Source: Nitrospinota bacterium (GTDB taxonomy: Bacteria > UBA8248). Taken from it: a DNA stretch of 28,540 nt. Shown here piece after piece: positions 1 through 8,076 of the stretch. The notes below the pieces were generated by a model. The model was not told where the DNA came from and searched no databases. It worked only from the letters and a program-made list of their open reading frames with translations. A program made the translations under genes and the position numbers. Location: assembly GCA_003506735.1 (NCBI GenBank), contig DNYS01000220.1, forward strand, positions 1,866-30,405, written 5' to 3'. How positions within the stretch are numbered: the stretch's first letter is position 1; each line of letters starts with the position of its first letter.

Positions 1-2
1 GC

Positions 3-86
3 AAGACGGCCACCCTGGTCTTTTTCTTCATCCTCGCCTATAACCGGACCGGCAAAGAACCATCCCAAGCCAGCACCCAGCCGTAA
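3..86 (+). CDS. C-terminal end of an unidentified upstream gene (partial)
   Basis: Reading from base 3, an open frame of 27 codons runs to a TAA at 84-86. It encodes a hydrophobic stretch (ATLVFFFILAY) followed by a short polar tail, as at the end of an integral membrane protein. The gene begins outside the window and too little is present to name it. It does not look like the end of a periplasmic LivK-type binding protein, which one might expect in front of livH. The alternative is that this is non-coding leader of the liv operon. Confidence 0.35.
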   Translation, partial: KTATLVFFFILAYNRTGKEPSQASTQP

Positions 87-114
87 AATGGACCTTTGAA
101 AAGAGGGCTTTGTT

Positions 115-1095
115 TTGCCTACAACCGGCGGAGTCGAACTTTCTGAATTCGTTCAGCACCTTTTCCTGGGGCTCGTGCAGGGCTCCTTCTGGGTCCTGCT
201 CGCCCTTGGCCTTTCCATCATCTTCGGCCTGATGGGAATCATCAATTTCGGGCATGGCGCTTTTTACATGTTGGGGGCCTTTGTCGGATATACGGTCGTC
301 AGCTCGATGTCCTCCATTCTTGGCCCGAACGTCTCTTTTATCGCCGCCTTGATTGTGGTTCCGATCGCGTTGTACTTCATCGGAACCATATTGGAAAAAT
401 ATGTCGTCAGCCGGATTTACAACACGGAAAACGAGCGGTTTTCCGGCGTCCTGATCATGTTCGGCATGTCGATTTTTCTTCCGGATTTCGTTCGCATGAT
501 ATGGGGGCGGACCGGCAGGCCGTTGAACATTCCCCCCATGTTTCAATTTTCCATCCTCAAATCCGGCATGCTGGACATCAGCGCGTATCGAAGTTTCATC
601 ATCATTACGACCGCTATCCTGGTCCTGCTACTTTGGCTGCTAATCTACCGGACGAATCTGGGGATGATGATTCGCGCGGGAACGAACAACAACACCATGG
701 TAAAAGTTCTGGGAATCAACGTTTCGAAAATTTGGCGCCAAACCTTCGGGCTCGGAATTGCGCTGGCCGGTTTTTCGGGAATTATGATTTCGCCGCTTTA
801 CTCGGTGGACGCCACGATGGGCGAGTTGATCCTCGTGCAAACTTTCATCGTCGTCGTCGTGGGCGGAATGGGGAGTTTCATCGGCCCCGTTATCGGTGGG
901 CTGATACTGGGGCAATTATGGGCACTCACCCCCCTGATCGGCAGAACCCAGTTCGTGGTTCAGAATTTAACGGGAACGGCCTTCGGACCCGACTTCTGGG
1001 AAAAAGCCTCCGATATCTTTCTCTTTATCGTGATGGCGGTCATCCTGCTCCTGCGGCCAAGAGGGCTTTTCGGGCAAGAAGGCGCGTTCGACTAG
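115..1095 (+). CDS. livH: Branched-chain amino acid ABC transporter permease LivH
   Basis: One of the two inner-membrane permease subunits of a LivHMGF-type importer for branched-chain amino acids or related amides and carboxylates. The 326-residue product is a run of hydrophobic helices. Near the N terminus it has the family pattern GLSIIFGLMGIINFGHG, and near the C terminus a VVVVGGMGSFIGPVIGG segment, both typical of LivH. Length is close to the usual 290-310 with a slightly longer N terminus. The start is TTG at 115, preceded by a purine-rich AAGAGGG at 101-107; the upstream ATG at 88 is closed by a TGA after three codons. livM follows 27 bases later, so this is the first gene of a four-gene operon. 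Substrate specificity cannot be read from the sequence. Confidence 0.93.
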   Translation: MPTTGGVELSEFVQHLFLGLVQGSFWVLLALGLSIIFGLMGIINFGHGAFYMLGAFVGYTVVSSMSSILGPNVSFIAALIVVPIALYFIGTILEKYVVSRIYNTENERFSGVLIMFGMSIFLPDFVRMIWGRTGRPLNIPPMFQFSILKSGMLDISAYRSFIIITTAILVLLLWLLIYRTNLGMMIRAGTNNNTMVKVLGINVSKIWRQTFGLGIALAGFSGIMISPLYSVDATMGELILVQTFIVVVVGGMGSFIGPVIGGLILGQLWALTPLIGRTQFVVQNLTGTAFGPDFWEKASDIFLFIVMAVILLLRPRGLFGQEGAFD

Positions 1096-1122
1096 AAAAC
1101 AAATGATGGAGAATTTTTAGCC

Positions 1123-2358
1123 GTGGAAACCGCTCCACCGATTCACCGGACCAGCCGGAAAGACCTCCTGGCCAAATTTTTCGAAATTTTCGACAACTAC
1201 GGGATTTTGATATTGGGGGGAGTCCTCCTCGTATATCCTTTCTTTTTCGATGCCCTGACCGGAGCCATCTTTTGGCTGGAAGACACGGATTATGAATTTC
1301 TCACCATGGTTCTCTCGGAAATACGGGGGTTCGTGCCCAGCACCCCGCTGATGATACAAATCATCATCTACAGCCTCTTCGGAATGGCCTTCAATATCCT
1401 CCTCGGCAACACGGGAATGCTGTCCCTTGGCCACTGCGCCTTCTTCGGGGTCGGGGGCTATACCGTCGGGTTGATGCACGCCTGGTTCAAGCCCGGAACG
1501 CCGGTCCCCGCTTGGATTACAAACATCTTCGTAACTCTCCCGCTTGAAATTTCAATTGTTTCCTGCCTTATCGTATCGACCCTCGTGGCCTGGGGGGTCG
1601 GAAAATTATGCAGCGCCAAAAGAGGGGTGTATTTCGCCATGGTCACCCTCTCGATCAGCATGATTTTCTACTACGCCGCCCAAACCTTCGACGATCTCAC
1701 GGGCGGGACCGACGGCCTGGGCGGAATCGAAAACATGCGCCTGGGCTCCATCGGCCTCCGCGTCGGAATCATGAACGCCAATGTGACCTATTACTTTGTC
1801 TTCCTGTTTACGGCGGTATTCGTCCTGATCATATGGCAAATTCTTCGCTCCCCCTTCGGACAGGTATTGCGCGCGGTGCGCGAAAACGAAGACCGCGCCA
1901 GAATATGCGGATACGACGTGGTCAAGGTGCGCTTGATGGCGTTTACGCTGAGCGGCGCGATTTCGGGCATGGCCGGGGCGCTCGCCATCATTTACGGAGA
2001 AACCGTTCCGATCGAAAACATCCACTTCGTCACCTCGGGGCAGATCGTCATCATCACGCTGTTCGGCGGGGCCGGAACATTCTTGGGGCCATTCGTGGGC
2101 TCGTTCATTTATTGGTACCTGAGACAACTCATGAGCGTTGAATTTGTCAAATACAAAATCATATGCATTGAGAATTGGGGTTGCCTGGGCGACGTCTTCC
2201 AGTATTGGGAGGCTTGGGTCGGCGGCATCTTCATTCTGATCGTGCTATTCGTGCCGAACGGCATTTTGGGGACAATCCGGGCCCTCACCCTGGAGTACCG
2301 CGCAAAACGGCACCTCGAAAGTCTCAAAGAAGACGAAGGCGCACCGCCCTCGAGTTAA
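1123..2358 (+). CDS. livM: Branched-chain amino acid ABC transporter permease LivM
   Basis: Second permease subunit, pairing with LivH in the inner membrane. Family signatures are NILLGNTGMLSLGHCAFFGVGGY, split here into NILLGNTGMLSLGH and the following CAFFGVGGY, then FDDLTGGTDGLGGI, and FGQVLRAVRENEDRARICGYD, the cytoplasmic loop that contacts the ATPase. The GTG start at 1123 has TGGAGAA at 1107-1113. At 411 residues it is longer than the usual 310-360. The extra length is an extended N terminus and an insertion near residues 340-365 with two cysteines (ICIENWGCLGD). It ends 13 bases before livG. Assignment to the LivM family is secure; the role of the insertion is unknown. Confidence 0.93.
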   Translation: METAPPIHRTSRKDLLAKFFEIFDNYGILILGGVLLVYPFFFDALTGAIFWLEDTDYEFLTMVLSEIRGFVPSTPLMIQIIIYSLFGMAFNILLGNTGMLSLGHCAFFGVGGYTVGLMHAWFKPGTPVPAWITNIFVTLPLEISIVSCLIVSTLVAWGVGKLCSAKRGVYFAMVTLSISMIFYYAAQTFDDLTGGTDGLGGIENMRLGSIGLRVGIMNANVTYYFVFLFTAVFVLIIWQILRSPFGQVLRAVRENEDRARICGYDVVKVRLMAFTLSGAISGMAGALAIIYGETVPIENIHFVTSGQIVIITLFGGAGTFLGPFVGSFIYWYLRQLMSVEFVKYKIICIENWGCLGDVFQYWEAWVGGIFILIVLFVPNGILGTIRALTLEYRAKRHLESLKEDEGAPPSS

Positions 2359-2371
2359 ACGGAAATCCGAA

Positions 2372-3106
2372 ATGGCAATTCTGGAAACCATCGATCTCAG
2401 CAAGCATTTTGGGGGCCTCGTCGCGGTGAACGGCGTGAACTACTCCGTCGAGCCCGGGGAACTCCGCTCCATCATCGGGCCAAATGGCGCGGGAAAAACG
2501 ACGTTCTTCAACATGATTGCCGGTGACCTCCTTCCCACCAGCGGAAAAATCATTTTTCAAGGAGAAGACATCGGGAAAACCGCATCCCACGAGCGCTCTC
2601 ACCTGGGAATCGGAAGGACCTACCAGATCACGAATATATTTTCCAAATTGACCGTAAGAGAAAATATCCGGATCGCCGCGCAATCGCGGAAAACCACCTT
2701 CAATTTCTGGACCAGCGTCAACGACCACAAGGAATTGTTCGAAGAGGCCGACGAAATCATCGAAAAAATCAACCTGTCGGGCAAAATCAACGAGCTGGCG
2801 GGAACCCTGGCCCACGGCGAGCAGCGGTATCTGGAAATCGGCATCGCTCTCGCCACGAAACCCACCATCCTCCTGCTCGACGAGCCGACCGCGGGGATGA
2901 GCCCGGAGGAAACGCAGCAGACGGGCCAATTTATCCGCGACCTGGCCGACCCTTTAACGATCATTCTCGTCGAACACGACATGGAGGTCGTCCTGGGCAT
3001 ATCCGACAAAATCACGGTTCTTCACAACGGCGAATTCCTGGCCGAGGGAACCGTGGAGGAAATCCGTGCGAACGAGGAAGTCCAGCGCGTTTATCTGAGG
3101 GAATAA
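2372..3106 (+). CDS. livG: Branched-chain amino acid ABC transporter ATP-binding protein LivG
   Basis: Cytoplasmic ATPase of the importer, 244 residues. Visible motifs are Walker A GPNGAGKTT near residue 35, a signature loop AHGEQRYLEIGIAL (LivG proteins carry SHGEQR rather than the canonical LSGGQ), Walker B ILLLDEPTAGMSPEE, and the switch histidine in VEHDMEVV. The YQITNIFSKLTVRENI segment is typical of LivG. The ATG start lacks a strong Shine-Dalgarno sequence, consistent with translational coupling to livM just upstream. The stop and the livF start overlap by one base (TAATG at 3104-3108), so the two ATPases are probably made in equal amounts. Confidence 0.94.
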   Translation: MAILETIDLSKHFGGLVAVNGVNYSVEPGELRSIIGPNGAGKTTFFNMIAGDLLPTSGKIIFQGEDIGKTASHERSHLGIGRTYQITNIFSKLTVRENIRIAAQSRKTTFNFWTSVNDHKELFEEADEIIEKINLSGKINELAGTLAHGEQRYLEIGIALATKPTILLLDEPTAGMSPEETQQTGQFIRDLADPLTIILVEHDMEVVLGISDKITVLHNGEFLAEGTVEEIRANEEVQRVYLRE

Positions 3107-3810
3107 TGCTCGAAGTCGAAAAAATTAATACCTACTACGGCCTGAGCCACGTTCTGCATGATTTGAGTCTTTCCGTGGGAAAAGGAGAAGCGGTCGCCTT
3201 CCTTGGCCGGAACGGGGCGGGAAAATCCACCACCCTGAAAACCATCATGGGCCTTCTCCGGCCTCAAAGCGGCAAAATCACGATGGAGGATCGGGATATC
3301 ACCGAGTCGGAGGCCCATACCGTTGCCCTGAACGGTATCTCGTGGATACCCGAAGACCGCCAAATCTTCACCAATCTGACGGTATTCGAAAACCTGAAGA
3401 TCAGCCGCTTCCCGATCGACGGAGCCAAGCACCTCGACGATCACCTGGACTGGATTTTCAGCCTCTTCCCCCCCCTCAAGGATCGCATCACCAACAAGGG
3501 CAATCAACTCAGCGGCGGCGAGCAGCAGATGCTCACCATGGCGCGCGGCCTCGGAACCGAGCCCAAGCTCATGCTCGTGGACGAGCCGACCGAAGGGCTG
3601 ATGCCCGCCTACATCGAAACCATCCAGGAGGTCCTGCTCGAGATTCAGAAAAAGGGCATCGCTCTCCTGCTCGTCGAGCAGAACTTCCGGATGGCGCTCT
3701 CCATCACCAGCCGGGTCTACATGATCGAAAAGGGCGTTATCCGCTGGGAGGGGGCCTCTTCGGACCTGCTCGAGGACCGGGAAACCCGGATGCGTTATCT
3801 GGGGGTGTAA
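3106..3810 (+). CDS. livF: Branched-chain amino acid ABC transporter ATP-binding protein LivF
   Basis: Second cytoplasmic ATPase of the importer, 234 residues, the standard LivF length. It shows Walker A GRNGAGKSTTLKTIMGL, the canonical signature LSGGEQQMLTMARGL, Walker B LMLVDEPTEGLMP and the family-typical GISWIPEDRQIFTNLTVFENL. It begins at the last base of the livG stop codon, so it is translationally coupled. It is the last gene of the liv operon; a GC-rich hairpin with a T-rich tail lies about 20 bases after the stop. No LivK-type periplasmic binding protein is present in the window, so it must lie upstream or elsewhere. Confidence 0.94.
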   Translation: MLEVEKINTYYGLSHVLHDLSLSVGKGEAVAFLGRNGAGKSTTLKTIMGLLRPQSGKITMEDRDITESEAHTVALNGISWIPEDRQIFTNLTVFENLKISRFPIDGAKHLDDHLDWIFSLFPPLKDRITNKGNQLSGGEQQMLTMARGLGTEPKLMLVDEPTEGLMPAYIETIQEVLLEIQKKGIALLLVEQNFRMALSITSRVYMIEKGVIRWEGASSDLLEDRETRMRYLGV

Positions 3811-3830
3811 TTTTTTTCGGGACCGGCAAC

Positions 3831-3866
3831 CGCCCCGGGGGCTTCCTTCCGGGGCGCCTTATTTTG
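3831..3866 (+). terminator. Rho-independent terminator of the liv operon
   Basis: A perfect 8-bp stem pairs CGCCCCGG at 3831-3838 with CCGGGGCG at 3849-3856 across a 10-base loop. It is followed by CCTTATTTT on the plus strand. It sits 20 bases after the livF stop. The T-rich tail contains the stop codon of the convergent CoA-ligase gene (3859-3861). On the minus strand the hairpin is not followed by a T-run, so it should act mainly on livF transcripts. Confidence 0.6.
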
Positions 3867-5205
3867 CCCTGAGATCCACCAGCCGCCGGGCCTTGACGTT
3901 TTCCATGGGGTCGTGAATCTCCCCCTCGGCGGCGAACTCGACCCGCGGGGTGACCATCACCGCCCGTTGAACCATAGCCGGCACCTCCCCGGCAAGCCGC
4001 TCGCGCTCGCTCTCGTCGGCCTCGATTCGGACAATGAACTCGTCCATCGAGTCCGGATCGCCGGCCTCCCGTTTCCGGATGACCAGTTGATACTCGCGAA
4101 TCCCCCGGTCGGCCGACAGCGGCTCGAAGATGGCTTCGGGGTTGATCAGCATGCCCTTTACCTTCACCAGATCGCCCGTGCGCCGCGGCGGCGCAACGAT
4201 GCGCTCCCCGAGGCGCCCGCAATGGGGACACTCCTCCAGGCGGAGTGCGATGAGGTCCCCGATCAGATAGCGCAGGAAGATCGTCCCCCGCCGGTGGAGA
4301 TGGGTGAGGGCGATGTTTCCCTCCCCGCCCTCGGGCACGCGCCGCCCCGTCTCGGGGTCCACCACTTCGAGATAATAAAGCTCGGGCACGATGTTGTGCG
4401 GCAGCGCCTCGTTGCAGCACTGAACGAGGCCGCCCTGCATCTCGGTAGCCGCGTAGCGGGCGCGCACCTGGGGGTCCTTCGCCCCGAAATGGCGGAGGTG
4501 GTCCATGTACTCCTCGCGCAGGCCCGCGCTCACCGCCTCGCCCGTGGTCAACACCATGCGGACCCGATCCAGCCGCGCCCCGCGCTCCCTGGCATGGCGC
4601 AGAAACCGCCGCACGAAACTCGGCACGCCCCAGATCACCGTGACGCCCGCCGCCTCGACGACATCGACGGCCTCATCCAGGTTCCGGCGCACCGGATAGT
4701 CCGGGTGCGGTCTGCCCGTCAGGGCGCTCACGCTCGGAAGGCCCATGATCTCGGCCGAGCGCACGCAGCACAGGTACCCGCCCAGGGGCATCGGAGAGAG
4801 CGGGTAGAGGTTCGCGATCGAATCTCCCGGGCGAAGACCTTCGGCCTCGTTGCAGGCCCGCGCCTGCATCATGATGTGATACTGATCGTGGGTCGTGTTG
4901 AAAAACGGCGAGGGCCGCCCGCTCGTCGTCCCGGTCGTATAGGCGATGTTCCAGAGAGTGCGCTCCTCGAAGGAAAGATCCCCCGCCAGGGCCGGGTCGA
5001 GCGAAAACGAGGCGGGATCGTCCATGAAATCGCTCTTTTGCGTCAGCGGAAGCTTCTCTAGATCGGCGAGGGTCCGGATGCCCTCCGGGTCGATTCCCTC
5101 TTCTTCGAACCGCCCTCTATAGAAGGGGTGGGCCTTCGCGCAAAGCGCCACCGTCCGTCGGAGGCGCTCCTCTCTCAGCCCCCTGAGCCGCTCCAGCCCG
5201 CTCAA
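3859..5205 (-). CDS. Phenylacetate-CoA ligase-like AMP-forming ligase (PaaK family)
   Basis: A cytoplasmic adenylate-forming enzyme expected to activate a carboxylic acid with ATP and join it to CoA; the acid is unknown. The N terminus (LERLRGL, HPFYRGRFEEEGIDP, LEKLPLTQKSDF) is the PaaK-type opening. The ATP-binding loop is TTGTTSGRP near residue 92. Later come ATEMQGGL, in the position of the adenine-binding segment, and GDLVKVKGMLINPEAIFEPL, the hinge into the C-terminal domain. A CPHCG pair near residue 320 fits the zinc-like knuckle seen in this family. At 448 residues the length is normal (about 430-450). The TTG start at 5205-5203 lies immediately after the stop of the cytochrome gene, with no gap, so it is probably translated by coupling. 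Confidence 0.85.
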   Translation of the reverse strand: MSGLERLRGLREERLRRTVALCAKAHPFYRGRFEEEGIDPEGIRTLADLEKLPLTQKSDFMDDPASFSLDPALAGDLSFEERTLWNIAYTTGTTSGRPSPFFNTTHDQYHIMMQARACNEAEGLRPGDSIANLYPLSPMPLGGYLCCVRSAEIMGLPSVSALTGRPHPDYPVRRNLDEAVDVVEAAGVTVIWGVPSFVRRFLRHARERGARLDRVRMVLTTGEAVSAGLREEYMDHLRHFGAKDPQVRARYAATEMQGGLVQCCNEALPHNIVPELYYLEVVDPETGRRVPEGGEGNIALTHLHRRGTIFLRYLIGDLIALRLEECPHCGRLGERIVAPPRRTGDLVKVKGMLINPEAIFEPLSADRGIREYQLVIRKREAGDPDSMDEFIVRIEADESERERLAGEVPAMVQRAVMVTPRVEFAAEGEIHDPMENVKARRLVDLRAK

Positions 5206-5637
5206 TTAAAAGATCCCCGCTTTCTTCTGAAGGCTTCGGACATAGGCAATGATTAGCGTCACATCCTCCCTCCGGACATGGGGCAGAGGCTTCATGTCAC
5301 CGAAGCGCCAGTGATGCTGGCGGACGCCGCGCCCGACGGCGACATAAAAAGCGATGTCCCCGTGGTGGTTCGGCTCATAGACCCGGTCGACGAGCGGGGG
5401 CCCATTCTCGGTTCCCTTGGCCTTTCGCCCGTGACACTGCATGCAGTTTTGAGCGAACAGAATCCGCCCCTTCGCCAATCCAGCCCCCGCCGGCGCGCCG
5501 GCCGGCCTGACGGCGGGCGCCGTCCTTGGTGCGGCGGCCTTTTTCCGGGGCGGCTGTCCGGGACCGGGAGCGAGAAAAAAAATCGCCGCCACCGCGGCCG
5601 CCGCGGCTGCAGTCATCAATATGATTTTTCGATTCAT
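5206..5637 (-). CDS. Exported class I c-type cytochrome, single heme
   Basis: A 143-residue protein with an N-terminal signal or anchor (NRK, then an Ala-rich hydrophobic stretch to about residue 24), an Ala/Pro-rich linker to about residue 53, and one heme-attachment motif CMQCH at residues 65-69. A likely sixth ligand Met lies in GDMKPLP, followed by a C-terminal helix (VTLIIAYVRSLQ), the class I cytochrome c fold. It should sit in the periplasm or on the outer face of the inner membrane and carry single electrons; the partner is unknown. The ATG at 5637 has GAGGAT upstream at a normal spacing. It is the first gene of a two-gene unit with the PaaK-like ligase, an unusual pairing. Confidence 0.88.
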   Translation of the reverse strand: MNRKIILMTAAAAAAVAAIFFLAPGPGQPPRKKAAAPRTAPAVRPAGAPAGAGLAKGRILFAQNCMQCHGRKAKGTENGPPLVDRVYEPNHHGDIAFYVAVGRGVRQHHWRFGDMKPLPHVRREDVTLIIAYVRSLQKKAGIF

Positions 5638-5758
5638 CCGAACCTATCCTCTTTGCGAAGCCATCCGTTTCGATTGCCGTCCAGGAAAAACCGGACATCA
5701 TCCTCCGGGCCCTTTACCCGTGGGGGATCCACCGGAGCAGCGGGAAAATCAGCCTCTA

Positions 5759-5767
5759 TTTATATCA
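5759..5767 (-). promoter_or_regulatory. Candidate extended -10 promoter for the cytochrome gene
   Basis: On the minus strand the sequence reads TGATATAAAT, an extended -10 (TGnTATAAA) about 120 bases upstream of the cytochrome ATG. No good -35 is visible, which extended -10 promoters tolerate. The same ten bases occur upstream of the CoxS-type gene at 11187-11196. The rest of the 277-base divergent gap 5638-5914 holds only this and a weak plus-strand candidate. Confidence 0.3.
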
Positions 5768-5809
5768 AAACCCTGGAACAATAAAGACCGCCGCCGGGCC
5801 CCGGGCGAA

Positions 5810-5838
5810 TTGAATCGCCGCCTTTCCTCGGTTATCTT
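5810..5838 (+). promoter_or_regulatory. Weak candidate sigma70-like promoter for the M20 gene
   Basis: TTGAAT at 5810-5815 and TATCTT at 5833-5838 are separated by 17 bases, each matching 4 of 6 consensus positions. They lie about 75 bases before the M20 hydrolase start. This is a weak match that could arise by chance. Confidence 0.22.
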
Positions 5839-5914
5839 GAACCCTCGATCAGCCCCTTAATTTCGGCCTCATCGGCCGGCTGCCCGGAAAACGGGCCACA
5901 CCCGGAGGACAACC

Positions 5915-7180
5915 ATGCTCCATCCCGATTTTCATCGCGCCGAGCGGCACATTTACGAGGACGTTCTGCGCCGGACTCTGATGGAGATGGTGGACATTCC
6001 CAGCCCGACGGGGGGCGAGGCAAAAATGGCGGCCTATTTGGAGGAGCGGATGCGCCGCGCGGGCCTGCGGACCCAGCTCCAGGAGGTGAGCGCGGGGAGG
6101 CCCAACGCCGTGGGCACCTTGTCCGGCACGGGCGGCGGGGCCAACCTCCTCTTCACCGGACACATGGACACCTCCTACGCCGGCGACGAGGACTATCTCA
6201 CCGGCGAGGGCTTCAAGCCCAAGGCCGTGCACCGAGACGGGTGGATCTGGGGCCTTGGCGCCAACAACATGAAAAGTGGCCTCGCCTGCGCCCTCATCGT
6301 GCTCGAAGCCATCGCCGACGAGAACATCGAGCTGGCGGGCGACATCACCTTGGCCGGGGTGGCCGGGGAGATCGAAAAAGCCCCCATCGAGGATTTCCAG
6401 GGCGAGTCCTTTGCGGGCTACGGCACGGGGTCGCGCTACCTGATCACCCACGGGATCACCGCGGACTATGCCATCCTCGCCGAGCCCACATCGCTCCGCG
6501 TCTCGAACGCCAACATGGGCTGTATCTGGGCGAAGATCACGGCGGAGGGCACCATGGCCCACAGCGCCCACGGCAAAAGGCCGGGGCACCGGAACGCGGT
6601 CGAGGAGATTCACCGCATCCAGGCGGCGGTGAGGGATTGGGCACCCGGCTACAGCGCGCGGAACGAGTTCATGGGCGAGCGCCCCTCGGTGACGATTGCG
6701 GCGGTGCGCGGGGGCCTGACCTGGCGCCTCTCGCGGAATCCCTTCGAGGCGAGTTTGTACGTGGACGTGCGGACCGTGCCGGGCCAGACCGCCGACGGGG
6801 TGAAACGTGAGCTGCGCGAGATTTTAAAGCGCGTGGCCGGAGAATCCGGCGCTCCCGAGGCGGCGCTTTTGCTCTACGTGAACGATCCCCCCACCCACCT
6901 CGATCCCGGGGCCCCGATCATCCAGTCGATGCAGGCCGCGCACGAGGAGATCACCGGGTCGGCCTCGGAGCTCATCATGCGGCTCCCCGCCGCCGACTCC
7001 ACCCATTTCAACCGCTACGACATCCCCTGCGCCGTTTACGGCCCGGGCGGATTCAGCCACCCCGACTCCGGGACCTGGATGCACGCCGCCGGCGAGCATG
7101 TCTCTGTCGAGAACCTGCTGACCGCCGCGCGGGTCTATCTCGCTGTCGCACTCGAAATTTGCGGCCGCCCCCTCGAATAG
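5915..7180 (+). CDS. M20-family metallohydrolase (ArgE/DapE-like), divergent active site
   Basis: A 421-residue relative of acetylornithine deacetylase and succinyl-diaminopimelate desuccinylase, expected to hydrolyse an amide bond in the cytoplasm. Segments in order are TGHMDTS (H83, D85), LGANNMKSGL (near 115-124), AGEIEKAP (near 151-158), ILAEPT, the dimerisation-domain motif HSAHGKRPGHRNA, and a C-terminal GPGGFSHPDSG with HAAGEHV. In classical members the second segment reads GADMKGG and the third DEE. Here the bridging Asp is Asn118 and the second Glu is Ile153, so a standard two-zinc site is doubtful. The ATG has a strong GGAGGA nine bases upstream. The duplicated-domain protein follows 28 bases later, probably in the same transcript. 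The true substrate is unknown. Confidence 0.85.
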   Translation: MLHPDFHRAERHIYEDVLRRTLMEMVDIPSPTGGEAKMAAYLEERMRRAGLRTQLQEVSAGRPNAVGTLSGTGGGANLLFTGHMDTSYAGDEDYLTGEGFKPKAVHRDGWIWGLGANNMKSGLACALIVLEAIADENIELAGDITLAGVAGEIEKAPIEDFQGESFAGYGTGSRYLITHGITADYAILAEPTSLRVSNANMGCIWAKITAEGTMAHSAHGKRPGHRNAVEEIHRIQAAVRDWAPGYSARNEFMGERPSVTIAAVRGGLTWRLSRNPFEASLYVDVRTVPGQTADGVKRELREILKRVAGESGAPEAALLLYVNDPPTHLDPGAPIIQSMQAAHEEITGSASELIMRLPAADSTHFNRYDIPCAVYGPGGFSHPDSGTWMHAAGEHVSVENLLTAARVYLAVALEICGRPLE

Positions 7181-7208
7181 GCCGACGCCTCGAATAGGAG
7201 AATTCTCC

Positions 7209-8054
7209 ATGGCCCCGGACCCGATCACGCTGGCCCACGAGAATGAGCGTGGCCGGATTTTTTACGCCGACTCGATGACCTACTTCGACGAGCGGGTGAC
7301 GGGAGAGGACGTCATCATGTCCGGCTCCTACGCCGCCGGCCCGACGCTGGCCTGGGCGCTCAAAATCGGGGTCAAGGGGGGCATCGCCCACGCCGCCGGG
7401 GTGGGCAAGGACGATGCCGGGATCAGCGGCCTCGCCCTCGCCCAGAGCCACGGGATGCCCGCCGCCGCCTGCGAAACGATGTCCGCCCGCCTCGCGGACG
7501 GGGAATCGGTGTACGAGGGAACCGTCGGCCACGCCAACGGGCTCGCCCTTAAGCTCGGAGTGGAGATAGGACAACCCATCGCCGAGGCCGCGCGCCTCAT
7601 GCTCCAGGCCCCCGCCAGGGAGCCCGCCGACCTGGGCGGGGAAGCGGTTTCGAACGAAATATACACGCTGGTGGAAACGGGGAGCGGCACGGTCTACGCC
7701 TCGTGGGGGATTCCCGTCCTGCGCTCGATCAAGGAGCCCCGGCCCAACGACATGTTCGTTCAGGCCTCCCACTGCGGCGCCACCCTCTCGAAGTTCGTCA
7801 TTCCGCTCCGGCTCAAGGGAGTCATCGCGAACGACGCGGGAAGGGGGCTGGAGGACTCGGGGATATCCTCGTTCGGCCCGCTGGCCGAGGCCGGAATCGC
7901 CGCCGCCGCCGTGGGTGCCATGACCGCGCGCATCGGCGACGTGATGAGCACTTGGGAGGACGGCGAAATTTCGGCGGCGAACGCCGTGGCCGAGGCGCGG
8001 GGCGTCCGCGCGGGAATGTCCACGCCCGAGGCCGCCCGAAAAATACTGGGCTAG
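7209..8054 (+). CDS. Unrecognised protein with an internal tandem domain duplication
   Basis: A 281-residue soluble protein I cannot assign to a named family. Residues 34-132 and 181-280 align with one another almost without gaps and are about one third identical by eye. The shared core is K-G-x-I-A-x-x-A-G-x-G-x-(D/E)-D-(A/S)-G-I-S, followed by a (P/A)AAA stretch, then M-(S/T)-A-R and a final EAAR-x-x-L. No signal peptide or membrane helix is visible. The ATG at 7209 has AGGAG at 7197-7201. It lies 28 bases after the M20 hydrolase, so the two are probably co-expressed and may act on the same substrate. The repeated Gly/Ala/Asp-rich core could be a small-molecule binding or catalytic half-site. 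That is inference only. Confidence 0.8.
   Translation: MAPDPITLAHENERGRIFYADSMTYFDERVTGEDVIMSGSYAAGPTLAWALKIGVKGGIAHAAGVGKDDAGISGLALAQSHGMPAAACETMSARLADGESVYEGTVGHANGLALKLGVEIGQPIAEAARLMLQAPAREPADLGGEAVSNEIYTLVETGSGTVYASWGIPVLRSIKEPRPNDMFVQASHCGATLSKFVIPLRLKGVIANDAGRGLEDSGISSFGPLAEAGIAAAAVGAMTARIGDVMSTWEDGEISAANAVAEARGVRAGMSTPEAARKILG
7308..7604 (+). repeat. Domain copy 1 of the internal duplication
   Basis: Encodes residues 34-132 of the duplicated-domain protein. Aligned to copy 2 (7749-8048) the proteins share K-G-x-I-A, A-G-x-G, D-x-G-I-S, AAA, AR-x-x-D and EAAR at matching spacing with a single one-residue gap. Similarity is at protein level only, so the duplication is old. Confidence 0.7.
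7749..8048 (+). repeat. Domain copy 2 of the internal duplication
   Basis: Encodes residues 181-280, ending one residue before the stop. It is the C-terminal partner of copy 1 (7308-7604). The 48-residue linker between the copies does not belong to the repeat. Confidence 0.7.
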
Positions 8055-8076
8055 ATTCATCCCCTGCCGAGGCTTG

